From Candidatus Roseilinea sp. (GTDB lineage Bacteria > Chloroflexota > Anaerolineae > J036 > Brachytrichaceae): a stretch of DNA of 64,000 nucleotides. Numbering within the stretch: position 1 is the first letter of the stretch; every line of letters begins with the position of its first letter. The stretch lies in assembly GCA_025998955.1 (NCBI GenBank), contig AP024676.1, positions 4,400,001 through 4,464,000 on the forward strand, read 5' to 3'. Below, piece by piece: positions 1 to 8,192 of the stretch. The position numbers and the translations under genes were made by a program. A model generated the notes under the pieces. It searched no databases. It saw nothing but the letters and a program-made list of their open reading frames with translations, and was not told where the DNA came from.

Positions 1-1
1 C

Positions 2-316
2 GATCTGTTCCCGGGCATGTACGGCGAGGACGTCGAGTGGTGCTGGCGGATCCGGCGCGCCGGCTGGCGGATCGCCTTCGTGCCGGAGGCCACCGTCACC
101 CATCTCGAGAGCCAGAGCATCGCGCCGGACCGGCTCTACATGATGTATGAGGGCAGCGTGAAGTTCATGGACAAGTGCTGCTCGCCGGCGCAGTCGTTCG
201 GCGTGCGCATGGTCGCTTCGGTAGGCGTGCTCCTGCGCTGGCTGCGCGCGCGCGATCGGTGTGAACGCGCAACGTATCGCCGTGCCCTGCGCTTGCTGCT
301 GGCCGGCAAGAGGTAA
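2..316 (+). CDS. Glycosyltransferase family 2, C-terminal part (5' end outside window)
   Basis: The frame is already open at the first bases and ends at TAA 314-316, so only the last ~104 residues are present. They contain GEDVEWCWRIRRAGWRIAF followed by VPEATVTHL, the acidic ED motif and C-terminal signature of GT-A family 2 enzymes of the rhamnosyltransferase type, which transfer sugars from nucleotide donors to a growing glycan at the membrane. The next gene starts 11 bp downstream and encodes another GT2 with the same C-terminal signature, so the two are probably co-transcribed in a polysaccharide or glycolipid assembly cluster that continues upstream. Acceptor and sugar cannot be told from the sequence. 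Confidence 0.85.
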   Translation, partial: DLFPGMYGEDVEWCWRIRRAGWRIAFVPEATVTHLESQSIAPDRLYMMYEGSVKFMDKCCSPAQSFGVRMVASVGVLLRWLRARDRCERATYRRALRLLLAGKR

Positions 317-326
317 CCTCGGTGCG

Positions 327-1229
327 ATGGACGTATCCATCATCATCCTCTCCCACAACACGCGTGAGCTGACCTGCGCCTGCCTGCGCGCTGTGCTGAG
401 CGATGCCGCGACAAGCGGGCTGAGCGCCGAGATGATCGTGGTGGACAACGCTTCGACCGACGGCACGGCACCGGCGATCCGCAACGCGTTCGCGGGCGTG
501 CGCGTGATCGAGGCCGGCGAAAACCTCGGCTTCGCCCGCGGCAACAACCTCGGCCTGGCAGCAGCGTGCGGACGCTACAGATTTTTGCTCAACTCCGACG
601 CGTTTGTGCAACCCGGCGCGTTGCACGCGCTGGCGGCGTTCATGGACGCGCACCCGGATGCCGGCGCGTGCGGGCCGATGCTGTTGAACGAAGATGGGTC
701 GCTACAACCTTCGGGACGTCCCTTGCCGACCGTGTGGAGCGTCTTCGTAGACATGACGAAGCTCTACCGGCTGGCGCGGCGCAACGTGTTCGAAGAGCGT
801 GGTCGCGACTACGGCCAGGTCGCGCGGGTCGGCGAGGTCTCCGGCGCAGCGCTGATGCTCCGGCGCGAGGCCTATGAGACGACCGGCGGCTTCGACCCGG
901 CGTTCTTTGCCTACTACGAGGACGTGGACTTGTGCAAGCGCATCGGCGAGGCCGGCTTCGCCATCTACTACGTGCCGGACGCGAAGGTGACCCACTTGTG
1001 GAAGCGCACCAGCCGCGTTCTGCCGGAGGCGAGCTATCGCGCCGGGGTGGACAGCCTGCGCTACTACTTTCGCAAGCATCACGGGCGCGCCGCCGAAGCC
1101 GCTGTGCAGCTCATGCTGGCCGGCCGCGAGTCGAGCCTGATGTTGGCCTCGGCGGTGCGTGGACGGCGTGAACGGGTTGCGTTCCACCGGCACATGCTGG
1201 CCCACGCACTGGCACGCCGGTCGCTATAA
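327..1229 (+). CDS. Glycosyltransferase family 2 (rhamnosyltransferase-like)
   Basis: A 300-residue GT-A fold protein beginning MDVSIIILSHNTREL. Visible motifs: VVDNASTDGT (nucleotide binding), NLGFARGNNLGL, LLNSDAF (DxD-like, metal/nucleotide sugar), SGAALMLRREA, and FFAYYEDVDLCKRIGEAGF (catalytic ED region). This pattern is typical of rhamnosyl- and related transferases acting on cell-surface glycans. The ATG at 327 is chosen over an in-frame start at 261 because the extra 22 residues overlap the upstream gene and are not conserved-looking. It lies between two other glycosyltransferase genes. Substrate unknown. Confidence 0.88.
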   Translation: MDVSIIILSHNTRELTCACLRAVLSDAATSGLSAEMIVVDNASTDGTAPAIRNAFAGVRVIEAGENLGFARGNNLGLAAACGRYRFLLNSDAFVQPGALHALAAFMDAHPDAGACGPMLLNEDGSLQPSGRPLPTVWSVFVDMTKLYRLARRNVFEERGRDYGQVARVGEVSGAALMLRREAYETTGGFDPAFFAYYEDVDLCKRIGEAGFAIYYVPDAKVTHLWKRTSRVLPEASYRAGVDSLRYYFRKHHGRAAEAAVQLMLAGRESSLMLASAVRGRRERVAFHRHMLAHALARRSL

Positions 1230-1263
1230 TCCAAACGCGGTAGCCCTCAGAGTTAACTCAACT

Positions 1264-2415
1264 GTGAACATCGCTATGTTCACCTCTTGGCAGGTGCGCT
1301 GCGGCATCGCCGACTACGCCGCGCACCTGACCGGCGCGCTCAACCGGCTGGATGACGTGTGCGTAACGATCGTGCCGTTCGATTGGCGCCCGCATCCGCG
1401 CGGCGACTACGTGCGCTGGGGCGAGCAGATGAACGCCGGCGACGTGGCCCACGTGCAGCACGAATACAGCTTCTTCGGCTACCTGCTGCCCTGGCGCAAT
1501 CACTTCGACGCTTTCGCCCGCCGTATCCACAAGCCGCTGGTCATCACCCGGCACGTCTCGTTCGACGGCCCGCTCGCCGTGCCCGGGCGCGGGGTGCGCC
1601 ATGTGGCGGCGCAGGCCAAGTGGTCGCTCTACAACCGCTGGCTGGGGCCGTACGCCCGTTACCTGAATAAAGACATTTTCGACCGCGCGCAGCAAGTGAT
1701 CGTGTTGAGCGCGCGGCTGAAGGCGCACCTGGTCGCGCGCGGTGTGTCGCCGGACAAAATACATGTCATCCCCGCCGGCGCGCCCGACGTGCACCCCGCC
1801 TCGCCCGAAGCTGCGCGGGCGTTGCGCGCGGCGTGGGGTTGGGAGGACGCGCACGTCGTTTGCCAGTTTGGCTATATCGCGCCGCCCAAGGGGCACATGC
1901 TGGCGCTAGAGGCGCTGGCGCGCCTGCCGGACGACTACGTGCTGCTGATCGCCGGCGGAGTGCGGCTGGAATCGCAGGGCTGGTATCTGGACGCGCTGCG
2001 CCGCCGGATCGCACAGTTGGGGCTGGACGGGCGCGTGCGGATCACCGGCTATCTGAACGAGGCGGATGTCGCGCGCCACATCGCAGCGAGCGACCTGCTG
2101 ATCTACCCCAATACCCACGCCGACTTCTCCTACTCCGTCGTGACCGGCCTGGCGCACCGAACGACGCCGGCGCTGGCATCGGACGTGGACTCGCACCGCG
2201 AGATCGCCGGCTACTGCGACGGGCTGGCGCTGTTCCGAAGCGGCGACGCCGACCATCTGGCCGGCCAGATCCGGCGCATCATCGGCGATCCGGCCGAGCG
2301 CCGGCGCATGCTGGAGGCCGCCGAGCACTTCGTCCGCGACTACGCCTGGCCGGAGATCGCCAAACGAACGCGCGAGGTCTATCGCCTGTGCCGGCCGATC
2401 ACGCCTCCCCGTTGA
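1264..2415 (+). CDS. Glycosyltransferase family 4 (GT-B fold)
   Basis: A ~383-residue GT-B protein. The N-terminal half starts VNIAMFTSWQVRCGIADYA, typical of family 4 enzymes annotated from surface polysaccharide clusters. The C-terminal half contains CQFGYIAPPKGHMLALEAL, RITGYLNEADVARHI and the donor-binding stretch LIYPNTHADFSYSVVTG. GTG 1264 is preferred; ATG 1276 is possible, and an upstream in-frame ATG at 1159 lies inside the previous gene. No clear ribosome binding site is seen. The 3' end overlaps the convergent amidohydrolase gene by 17 bp. It probably adds a sugar in the same pathway as the two upstream GT2 enzymes. Confidence 0.85.
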   Translation: MNIAMFTSWQVRCGIADYAAHLTGALNRLDDVCVTIVPFDWRPHPRGDYVRWGEQMNAGDVAHVQHEYSFFGYLLPWRNHFDAFARRIHKPLVITRHVSFDGPLAVPGRGVRHVAAQAKWSLYNRWLGPYARYLNKDIFDRAQQVIVLSARLKAHLVARGVSPDKIHVIPAGAPDVHPASPEAARALRAAWGWEDAHVVCQFGYIAPPKGHMLALEALARLPDDYVLLIAGGVRLESQGWYLDALRRRIAQLGLDGRVRITGYLNEADVARHIAASDLLIYPNTHADFSYSVVTGLAHRTTPALASDVDSHREIAGYCDGLALFRSGDADHLAGQIRRIIGDPAERRRMLEAAEHFVRDYAWPEIAKRTREVYRLCRPITPPR

Positions 2416-3760
2416 CCAGCATTCGCGCCAGCGCATTGTGCCGCTCCAGCAGGCGCGGCAGGTCGAGCGTGGTGATCTGGCCGTCGCGGACGATCACCCG
2501 ACCGTTGATCACACTGTAGGCCACGTTCGCGGAGGCGCAGAAGACCAGGGCGGCGACCGGATCGTGCAGCCCGCCGGCGAAGCCGATCTGCTTTAGGTCG
2601 AAGGCGACGAAGTCGGCGGCCATGCCTGGGGCGAGCGCGCCGATGTCGTCGCGGTTGAGCACGCGCGCGCCGCCCAGCGTGGCGATCTCCAGCGCCTCAC
2701 GCGCCGTCATCGCATCGGGGCCGAAGCCAACGCGCTGCAGCAGCATGGCCGTGCGCGCTTCGTTCAACAGGTGCGCCGCGTCGTTGGAAGCCGAACCGTC
2801 CACGCCCAGACCGACCGGCACGCCGTGCGCGCGCATCTTGCGCACCGGTGCGATGCCCGAAGCCAGGCGCATGTTCGAGCACGGGCAGTGCGCCACGCCG
2901 GTGCCGGTGCGACCGAACAGGGCGATGCCGTGATCATCGAGCCGGACGCAGTGAGCATGCCAGACGTCGCTGCCGATCCAGGCCAAGTCCTCGGCATATT
3001 CTGCCGGCGTCATGCCGAAGCGCTCCCGGCTGTAATTCACATCGTTGTCGTTCTCGGCCAGGTGCGTGTGCAGCGACACCCCGTAGGCGCGCGCCAGCTC
3101 AGCCGACTCGCGCATCAGGTCGCGGCTGACCGAGAAGGGCGAGCACGGCGCGACCACGATGCGCAGCATCGCGTAGCGCCCGGAATCGTGATACGCCTCG
3201 ATCAGGCGTTGCGTGTCTTTGAGGATGGTATCTTCGTCCTCGACCACGCTGTCCGGTGGCAGGCCGCCCTCGCTCTCGCCCACGCTCATCGCGCCGCGGC
3301 TGGCGTGAAAGCGCATGCCCACTTCGCGCGCGGCCTCGATGCTGTCGTCCAGCCGACAGCCGTTGGGGAAGATGTAGAGGTGGTCGCTGGTGGTCGTGCA
3401 GCCGGAGAGCAATAGCTCGGCCATCGCCGTCTGCGTCGAGACGTGGATCATCTCCGGCGTCAGGCGCGCCCAGATCGGGTAAAGCGCGCGCAACCAGCCG
3501 AATAGCTCGGCGTTCTGCGCTGCCGGGACGACGCGCGTCAGGCTTTGATACATATGGTGATGGGTGTTGACCAGGCCGGGCAGGACGATGTGCCCGCGCA
3601 GGTCGAGTACGTCGTCGGCAGTCGCCGGTAGTTCGGCGGTCGGGCCGACCGCGACGATGCGGTTGTCCTCGACGTAGAGCCCGCCATCGGGGATTTCGCG
3701 CCGACCGACGTCCATCGTCACCAGCCGGGTCGCGTGCTTCACAAGGAGCGTGTGCGGCAT
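2399..3760 (-). CDS. 8-oxoguanine deaminase-like amidohydrolase
   Basis: A 453-residue metal-dependent amidohydrolase of the TrzN/AtzB/8-oxoguanine deaminase group. The start at 3760 (MPHTLLVKHATRLVTMD) is chosen; an upstream in-frame start adds 21 residues that do not resemble the family. Metal ligands are visible: NTHHHMYQSLTR (the HxH site in the form typical of 8-oxoguanine deaminases), HTHLAEN, HAHCVRLDDHG, and LGVDGSASND with the catalytic Asp. The expected reaction is hydrolytic deamination of 8-oxoguanine (or a related aminopurine or triazine) to urate plus ammonia in the cytosol. It is convergent with the glycosyltransferase gene and divergent from the hut operon. HutF-type formimidoylglutamate deiminase is a relative, but its motif differs. 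Confidence 0.85.
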   Translation of the reverse strand: MPHTLLVKHATRLVTMDVGRREIPDGGLYVEDNRIVAVGPTAELPATADDVLDLRGHIVLPGLVNTHHHMYQSLTRVVPAAQNAELFGWLRALYPIWARLTPEMIHVSTQTAMAELLLSGCTTTSDHLYIFPNGCRLDDSIEAAREVGMRFHASRGAMSVGESEGGLPPDSVVEDEDTILKDTQRLIEAYHDSGRYAMLRIVVAPCSPFSVSRDLMRESAELARAYGVSLHTHLAENDNDVNYSRERFGMTPAEYAEDLAWIGSDVWHAHCVRLDDHGIALFGRTGTGVAHCPCSNMRLASGIAPVRKMRAHGVPVGLGVDGSASNDAAHLLNEARTAMLLQRVGFGPDAMTAREALEIATLGGARVLNRDDIGALAPGMAADFVAFDLKQIGFAGGLHDPVAALVFCASANVAYSVINGRVIVRDGQITTLDLPRLLERHNALARMLVNGEA

Positions 3761-3867
3761 AGGTCGGAATGTTACTGCGCAGGGTGCGAAGCGGCAAAAG
3801 TGCTGTTTGTTCAAATTTTGCATCTACTTTGTATCATCTTTGTGGTATACTCCTCGGCGCGGGAGCG

Positions 3868-3956
3868 CATCGCAGCACATCGCAGCAACGCCCTGGGTTG
3901 TCATGGGTTGGAAGTTGTCGGTGTAGGTTTGGTTGGGAACATCGCAGCACATCGCA
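3868..3956. repeat. 17-bp direct repeat in divergent intergenic region
   Basis: The word CATCGCAGCACATCGCA occurs at 3868-3884 and again at 3940-3956, 72 bp apart, in the ~325-bp gap between the divergent amidohydrolase and hut operons. The first copy follows a TATACT hexamer at 3846-3851 that could be a -10 box for the plus-strand operon, although no good -35 lies 16-18 bp upstream. The repeats could be binding sites for a regulator of either operon. No other gene is evident in 3761-4085. Confidence 0.45.
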
Positions 3957-3979
3957 CCCGCTCTTCAATTTCAGACTTC

Positions 3980-4028
3980 TGCAAACGCCGTTCCAGATCG
4001 CGCCGGCGCATCCGGAATGGCGTTTGCA
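3980..4028 (+). promoter_or_regulatory. Long hairpin in the leader of the hut-linked operon
   Basis: The 15-nt arm TGCAAACGCCGTTCC (3980-3994) pairs with GGAATGGCGTTTGCA (4014-4028), with 14 Watson-Crick pairs and one G-U. The 19-nt loop itself contains the palindrome GCGCCGGCGC. It lies ~60 bp before the chosen start of the next gene and has no T-run, so it is not a simple terminator. It could be a regulatory RNA structure or a small palindromic repeat. Confidence 0.55.
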
Positions 4029-4085
4029 TTTATGCCCGGCATCTTTTCTCTGCCCCTTATCGAGCCTACAATGCTCGCTACAACG

Positions 4086-5477
4086 ATGGAGCCGAGAGCG
4101 AAACCGACCCATGCGGCGCAGCGCGAGAACGATGAGATTCAGCGCATCAGGCGACGCATGAACGCCACCGGAATCGGGTACGCCGGCCTCGAAGGCGCAT
4201 GGTGGTTGATCGCTGCGCAACCGTTCCGCCTGCCGGCCGCTGCCAGAATCGAACTCGCGAATATCGGCCGCGCCATCTTCGCGCTGTTCGACGCTGTCGC
4301 CGACGCCTATGCGGCAGACGACGATGCGCGGTCGCTGCTGAACGCCAAAATTCCCGCCGACATCCCACGCGCGATCAGCGCCCAACGCGTCCGATCGGTT
4401 CGCCCCGACTTCCAGCTGCGCTTCGACCCAGCCGGCGCGCCCTACTTCATCGCGACCGAGTTGGAGATATGCCCATCGGCGCATGGCGCTGCACACGCCA
4501 TGCAGGTCGGCTACGGCCTACACACCGACCTGGCCGACGCATTTGCGCGCTTCCTCGGTAGGCGCGAGCTTTGGATCGCATTTGCAAGCGCCTGGAGCGA
4601 GTTTCTGTTTGATCAACTGACTTTCTGTCGCGCGCTGGCCGAACGCGGCATCCGCGCGCGGCTGTTGCTCGACACCCCATTTGCAACGCTCGCCGAACGC
4701 ATCGCGCGTCATGAGCTATGGCGTCCACCGATGTTCGGCGTTCCCGTGTTGCCACCAGACTGGCGCACGGATGTGGCCGCCCGCATCGAGCAACATGGCT
4801 TCGACGCATTCATTCCGAACGGCGAGGCGAACTGGCCGGACGCGGCCGAGGCGGCGGTCGCTTTTCGATTCGGCTACCTCGACTGCTTCGCGGCGGATAG
4901 ACGGGCATGCATGCAACGGTGGGAAGCGTGCGACGCCGCGTTCTTGAACCCCACATCGTTCATCTTCGACAGCAAGGTCGTCATGGCTGCGCTGGGCCTG
5001 CTGCCCGTGCGGCAGCGCATCGCAGCTCACCACCTCGCTGTGTTGGACCGGTGCATCCCAGAGACGCGCTTGCTGACGCCGGATGCGATTCCGCAGCTTC
5101 AACGTGAGCGACATGCATGGGTGCTCAAGTTTGCCGGCTACGATGGAGGCCAGCGCGCCTGGGGCGGACGCAGCTTGCAGGTTGGCGCGCTGCACACGAC
5201 CGAGTCTTGGCAGGGCGTCCTGCGCTGTTACCTCGACCTGCCCTTCCCCGTCGTCGCCCAGCGCGCTGTGCCGTCGGCGCGGGTTGACCTTGACTACGCC
5301 GACGCCAACGGCGAGCGGCGTCGGATGCACGGCGGCAACACACGCTTGCGCTGTTTCATGTTGCGCGAGGGCGACGACGCCGTAGTTTGCGGCGCGCATC
5401 TCACGGCATCCGATCACCAGGCGCAGGTATCCGAGGGCATCGGCGCGATTCAGGCGCCGGTGACGTTTGACGGCTGA
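4086..5477 (+). CDS. Conserved-looking protein of unknown function, first gene of hut operon
   Basis: A ~463-residue soluble protein, rich in Ala, Arg and aromatic residues, with no signal peptide or membrane segment. I do not recognise the family. The C-terminal third contains WVLKFAGYDGGQRAWGGRSL and later PFPVVAQRAVPSARVDLDY, weakly reminiscent of the Lys/Gly-rich nucleotide-binding loops of ATP-grasp enzymes. This is a guess. The frame is open from an in-frame GTG/ATG region at 3933, but that part contains a strong hairpin and direct repeats, so ATG 4086 (or 4071) is preferred. Its TGA abuts the ATG of hutG with no gap, implying translational coupling and a role linked to histidine or formimidoylglutamate metabolism. 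Confidence 0.7.
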   Translation: MEPRAKPTHAAQRENDEIQRIRRRMNATGIGYAGLEGAWWLIAAQPFRLPAAARIELANIGRAIFALFDAVADAYAADDDARSLLNAKIPADIPRAISAQRVRSVRPDFQLRFDPAGAPYFIATELEICPSAHGAAHAMQVGYGLHTDLADAFARFLGRRELWIAFASAWSEFLFDQLTFCRALAERGIRARLLLDTPFATLAERIARHELWRPPMFGVPVLPPDWRTDVAARIEQHGFDAFIPNGEANWPDAAEAAVAFRFGYLDCFAADRRACMQRWEACDAAFLNPTSFIFDSKVVMAALGLLPVRQRIAAHHLAVLDRCIPETRLLTPDAIPQLQRERHAWVLKFAGYDGGQRAWGGRSLQVGALHTTESWQGVLRCYLDLPFPVVAQRAVPSARVDLDYADANGERRRMHGGNTRLRCFMLREGDDAVVCGAHLTASDHQAQVSEGIGAIQAPVTFDG

Positions 5478-6422
5478 ATGGACCTCTTCGATCCACGCTG
5501 CACACGCCGCCCGGATACGTCGTTGCTGTATCGCCGCGAGGACGCGAACGACGTGCGGCTGGGCGAAGTCGTTCGCACGGGCACGGCGGACTACGCCGAC
5601 GCGGCTGTGGTCATTCTCGGCTGCCCGCAGGACGAGGGGGTGCAGCGCAACGGCGGCCGGCGGGGCGCGGCGCTCGCCCCGACCGAGATTCGTCGCTACC
5701 TCTATCGTCTCACGGTCAACCGCCTGGACGATCTCTACCTGTTAGACCTGGGCGACACGGTGATCCAGGCATCGCTCGAGGAGACCCACGTGCTGCATCA
5801 GCGCATCGTCCGGCAGCTCATTGCAGATGGGAAGCGCCTGATCGTGCTCGGCGGCGGCAACGATATTGCGTATCCCGACTGCGCCGGGCTGGCGCAGGCG
5901 ATGGGCGGTGTGCTCGCCTTCAACATTGACGCGCACTTCGACGTGCGCGCCGATGTGCCGCGCAATAGCGGCACGCCCTACCGACAGTTGCTAGCAGAGG
6001 GCCTCCTTCAGCCGACGCGCTTCTACGAGATCGGCTATCAGCCCTTCGTCAACTCGCCTATCTACGAGCGCTACCTGCGCGACCTCGGTGTTCACCTCAT
6101 CAGCCTGTCCGATCTGCGTCGCCGAGGCATCGAGTCCACCTTCGACCCCATTCTCAACTCTCGATTTTCGACGCTCAATTTCTTTTGGGGCTTCGACCTC
6201 GACGCCGTTCGCACTGCCGACGCACCGGGCGTAAGCGCGCCGAATCCGATGGGCATGACCGCCGACGAGTTCTGCCAAATCGCCGCGATCGCCGGCCGCG
6301 ACCCGCGCACCCGCATCGTCGAGTTCACCGAAGTCAACCCGACCTACGATGTGGACGGGCGCACCGCGCGGCTGACGGCGGTGGCCATCTGGCACGTGCT
6401 GGCCGGGTTCGTGGGGCTTTGA
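5478..6422 (+). CDS. hutG: Formimidoylglutamase (ureohydrolase family)
   Basis: A 314-residue arginase-fold manganese hydrolase expected to split N-formimidoyl-L-glutamate into glutamate and formamide, the last step of one route of histidine degradation. Ureohydrolase motifs are in order: LIVLGGGNDIAYP, FNIDAHFDVR (two Asp and one His ligand), FWGFDLDAVRTADAPG (Asp-x-Asp ligands) and EFTEVNPTYD. The first metal-ligand position, normally His in the GG(D/G)H motif of arginases, is Asn here (GGGND). It directly follows the upstream ORF with zero spacing and is followed after 65 bp by hutU, which supports the hut assignment over agmatinase or arginase. No ribosome binding site of its own is obvious. 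Confidence 0.87.
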   Translation: MDLFDPRCTRRPDTSLLYRREDANDVRLGEVVRTGTADYADAAVVILGCPQDEGVQRNGGRRGAALAPTEIRRYLYRLTVNRLDDLYLLDLGDTVIQASLEETHVLHQRIVRQLIADGKRLIVLGGGNDIAYPDCAGLAQAMGGVLAFNIDAHFDVRADVPRNSGTPYRQLLAEGLLQPTRFYEIGYQPFVNSPIYERYLRDLGVHLISLSDLRRRGIESTFDPILNSRFSTLNFFWGFDLDAVRTADAPGVSAPNPMGMTADEFCQIAAIAGRDPRTRIVEFTEVNPTYDVDGRTARLTAVAIWHVLAGFVGL

Positions 6423-6487
6423 GCCCGCCTCGCAGTTTGTGGGTGTGTGGATAGACACCTTGTTCACCCTCTGCTAGCATCTCCGGC

Positions 6488-8149
6488 ATGTCACGACGTG
6501 TCACTGCGCCGCGCGGTACGCAGCTCGCCTGCAAGAACTGGCAGATCGAAGCAGCGTATCGCATGATCCAAAACAACCTCGACCCCGAGGTCGCCTTCGA
6601 CCCGGACAACCTGATCGTGTACGGCGGACGGGGCAAGGCCGCCCGCAACTGGGCGTGCTTCGACGCCATCCTCGACAGCTTGCGCAACCTCGAACCCGAC
6701 GAGACGCTGCTGGTGCAGTCCGGCAAGCCGGTGGCCGTGTTTCGCACGCACCCCGACGCGCCGCGCGTGCTGCTGGCCAACAGTAACATCGTGCCCAAGT
6801 GGGCCACGCAGGAGAACTTCGACCGCTGGGAGCGCGACGGGCTGATCATGTATGGCCAAATGACGGCCGGCAGTTGGATCTACATCGGCACACAAGGCAT
6901 CTTGCAGGGCACGTATGAGACCTTCGGTGCGCTGGCGCGCAAGCACGGCTGGGGCACGCTGCGCGGCAAGCTGGTGCTCACCGCCGGCCTAGGCGAGATG
7001 GGCGGCGCGCAGCCGCTGGCGATCACCCTGAACGAGGGTGTGGGCGTGATCGTCGAGGTAGATCCGTGGCGCGTCGAGCGCCGGCTGCGCCTGCGCCAGC
7101 TCGATGTCGCCACCGACAACCTGGAAGAAGCCATGACCTGGGCCGAAGAGGCGAAGGCCAAAGGCGAGCCGAAGAGCATCGGCCTGATCGGCAATGCCGC
7201 CGACGTGTTGCCGCGCCTGTTGGCCTACGGCGTCACGCCCGACGTGGTGACCGATCAGACCAGCGCGCACGATGTGATGGTGGGCTACATTCCGGCAGGG
7301 TTGACCTTGGACGAAGCCAACGCCTTGCGTCTTGCGTCTCCCGACCAGTACAAGCAGCGCGTGATGGACAGCATCGCCGCGCACGTCCGCGCCATGCTGG
7401 AGTTCCAGCGGCGCGGCAGCGTGGTCTTCGACTACGGCAACAACCTGCGCCAGCGCGCCCTCGATGCCGGCGTGAGCGATGCATTCAGCTACCCTGGCTT
7501 CGTGCCCGCCTACATTCGCCCGCTGTTCTGCGAGGGCAAAGGCCCGTTCCGCTGGGTGGCGCTCAGCGGCGACCCGGAGGACATCTATAAAACCGACCGC
7601 GCAGTGATGGATCTGTTCCCGGAGAACGAACATCTCGTCCGCTGGCTGAGGATGGCCGGTGAGAAAGTGACCTTTCAAGGTTTGCCGGCGCGCATCTGTT
7701 GGCTCGGCTACGGCGAGCGGGCCAAGGCCGGCTTGCGGTTCAACGAGATGGTGGCCTGCGGCGAGCTGCGCGCACCGATCGTCATCGGCCGCGACCACCT
7801 GGATAGCGGCAGCGTGGCCAGCCCCAACCGCGAGACCGAGGCGATGAAGGACGGCAGCGACGCAATTGCCGACTGGCCGCTGCTCAACGCGCTGATCAAC
7901 GCGGTGAACGGTGCGACATGGGTGAGCATCCACCATGGTGGCGGGGTGGGCATCGGCTACAGCATTCACGCCGGCCAGGTCATCGTCGCCGATGGCACAC
8001 CCGAGGCCGCGCGCCGGCTGGAGCGCGTGCTCACCAGCGACCCCGGCATGGGGATCGCCCGTCACGCCGATGCCGGCTATGACGAAGCGATCGCGTTCGC
8101 ACAAGCGCACGGCGTGAAGATTCCCATGCTGAAGTGCGCAGGCATGTAG
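6488..8149 (+). CDS. hutU: Urocanate hydratase (urocanase)
   Basis: A 553-residue protein of full family length. It converts urocanate to 4-imidazolone-5-propionate using tightly bound NAD in the cytosol. The urocanase signature [16 protein letters not shown] is intact with its conserved Cys. Other conserved stretches are [46 protein letters not shown] (the NAD-binding region), [20 protein letters not shown] and [14 protein letters not shown]. It is the third gene of the plus-strand hut operon. HutH (histidine ammonia-lyase) and HutI (imidazolonepropionase) are not in this window. Confidence 0.97.
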   Translation: MSRRVTAPRGTQLACKNWQIEAAYRMIQNNLDPEVAFDPDNLIVYGGRGKAARNWACFDAILDSLRNLEPDETLLVQSGKPVAVFRTHPDAPRVLLANSNIVPKWATQENFDRWERDGLIMYGQMTAGSWIYIGTQGILQGTYETFGALARKHGWGTLRGKLVLTAGLGEMGGAQPLAITLNEGVGVIVEVDPWRVERRLRLRQLDVATDNLEEAMTWAEEAKAKGEPKSIGLIGNAADVLPRLLAYGVTPDVVTDQTSAHDVMVGYIPAGLTLDEANALRLASPDQYKQRVMDSIAAHVRAMLEFQRRGSVVFDYGNNLRQRALDAGVSDAFSYPGFVPAYIRPLFCEGKGPFRWVALSGDPEDIYKTDRAVMDLFPENEHLVRWLRMAGEKVTFQGLPARICWLGYGERAKAGLRFNEMVACGELRAPIVIGRDHLDSGSVASPNRETEAMKDGSDAIADWPLLNALINAVNGATWVSIHHGGGVGIGYSIHAGQVIVADGTPEAARRLERVLTSDPGMGIARHADAGYDEAIAFAQAHGVKIPMLKCAGM

Positions 8150-8192
8150 CCTGTGCCTACAGAGGACGCCTGTTAAGGTAACATTTCGGCCA

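Noticed and set aside
2399-3760. HutF (formimidoylglutamate deiminase) as identity of the amidohydrolase next to hutG
   Set aside because: The metal motif NTHHHMYQSLTR is the 8-oxoguanine deaminase form and hutG already covers the formimidoylglutamate step.
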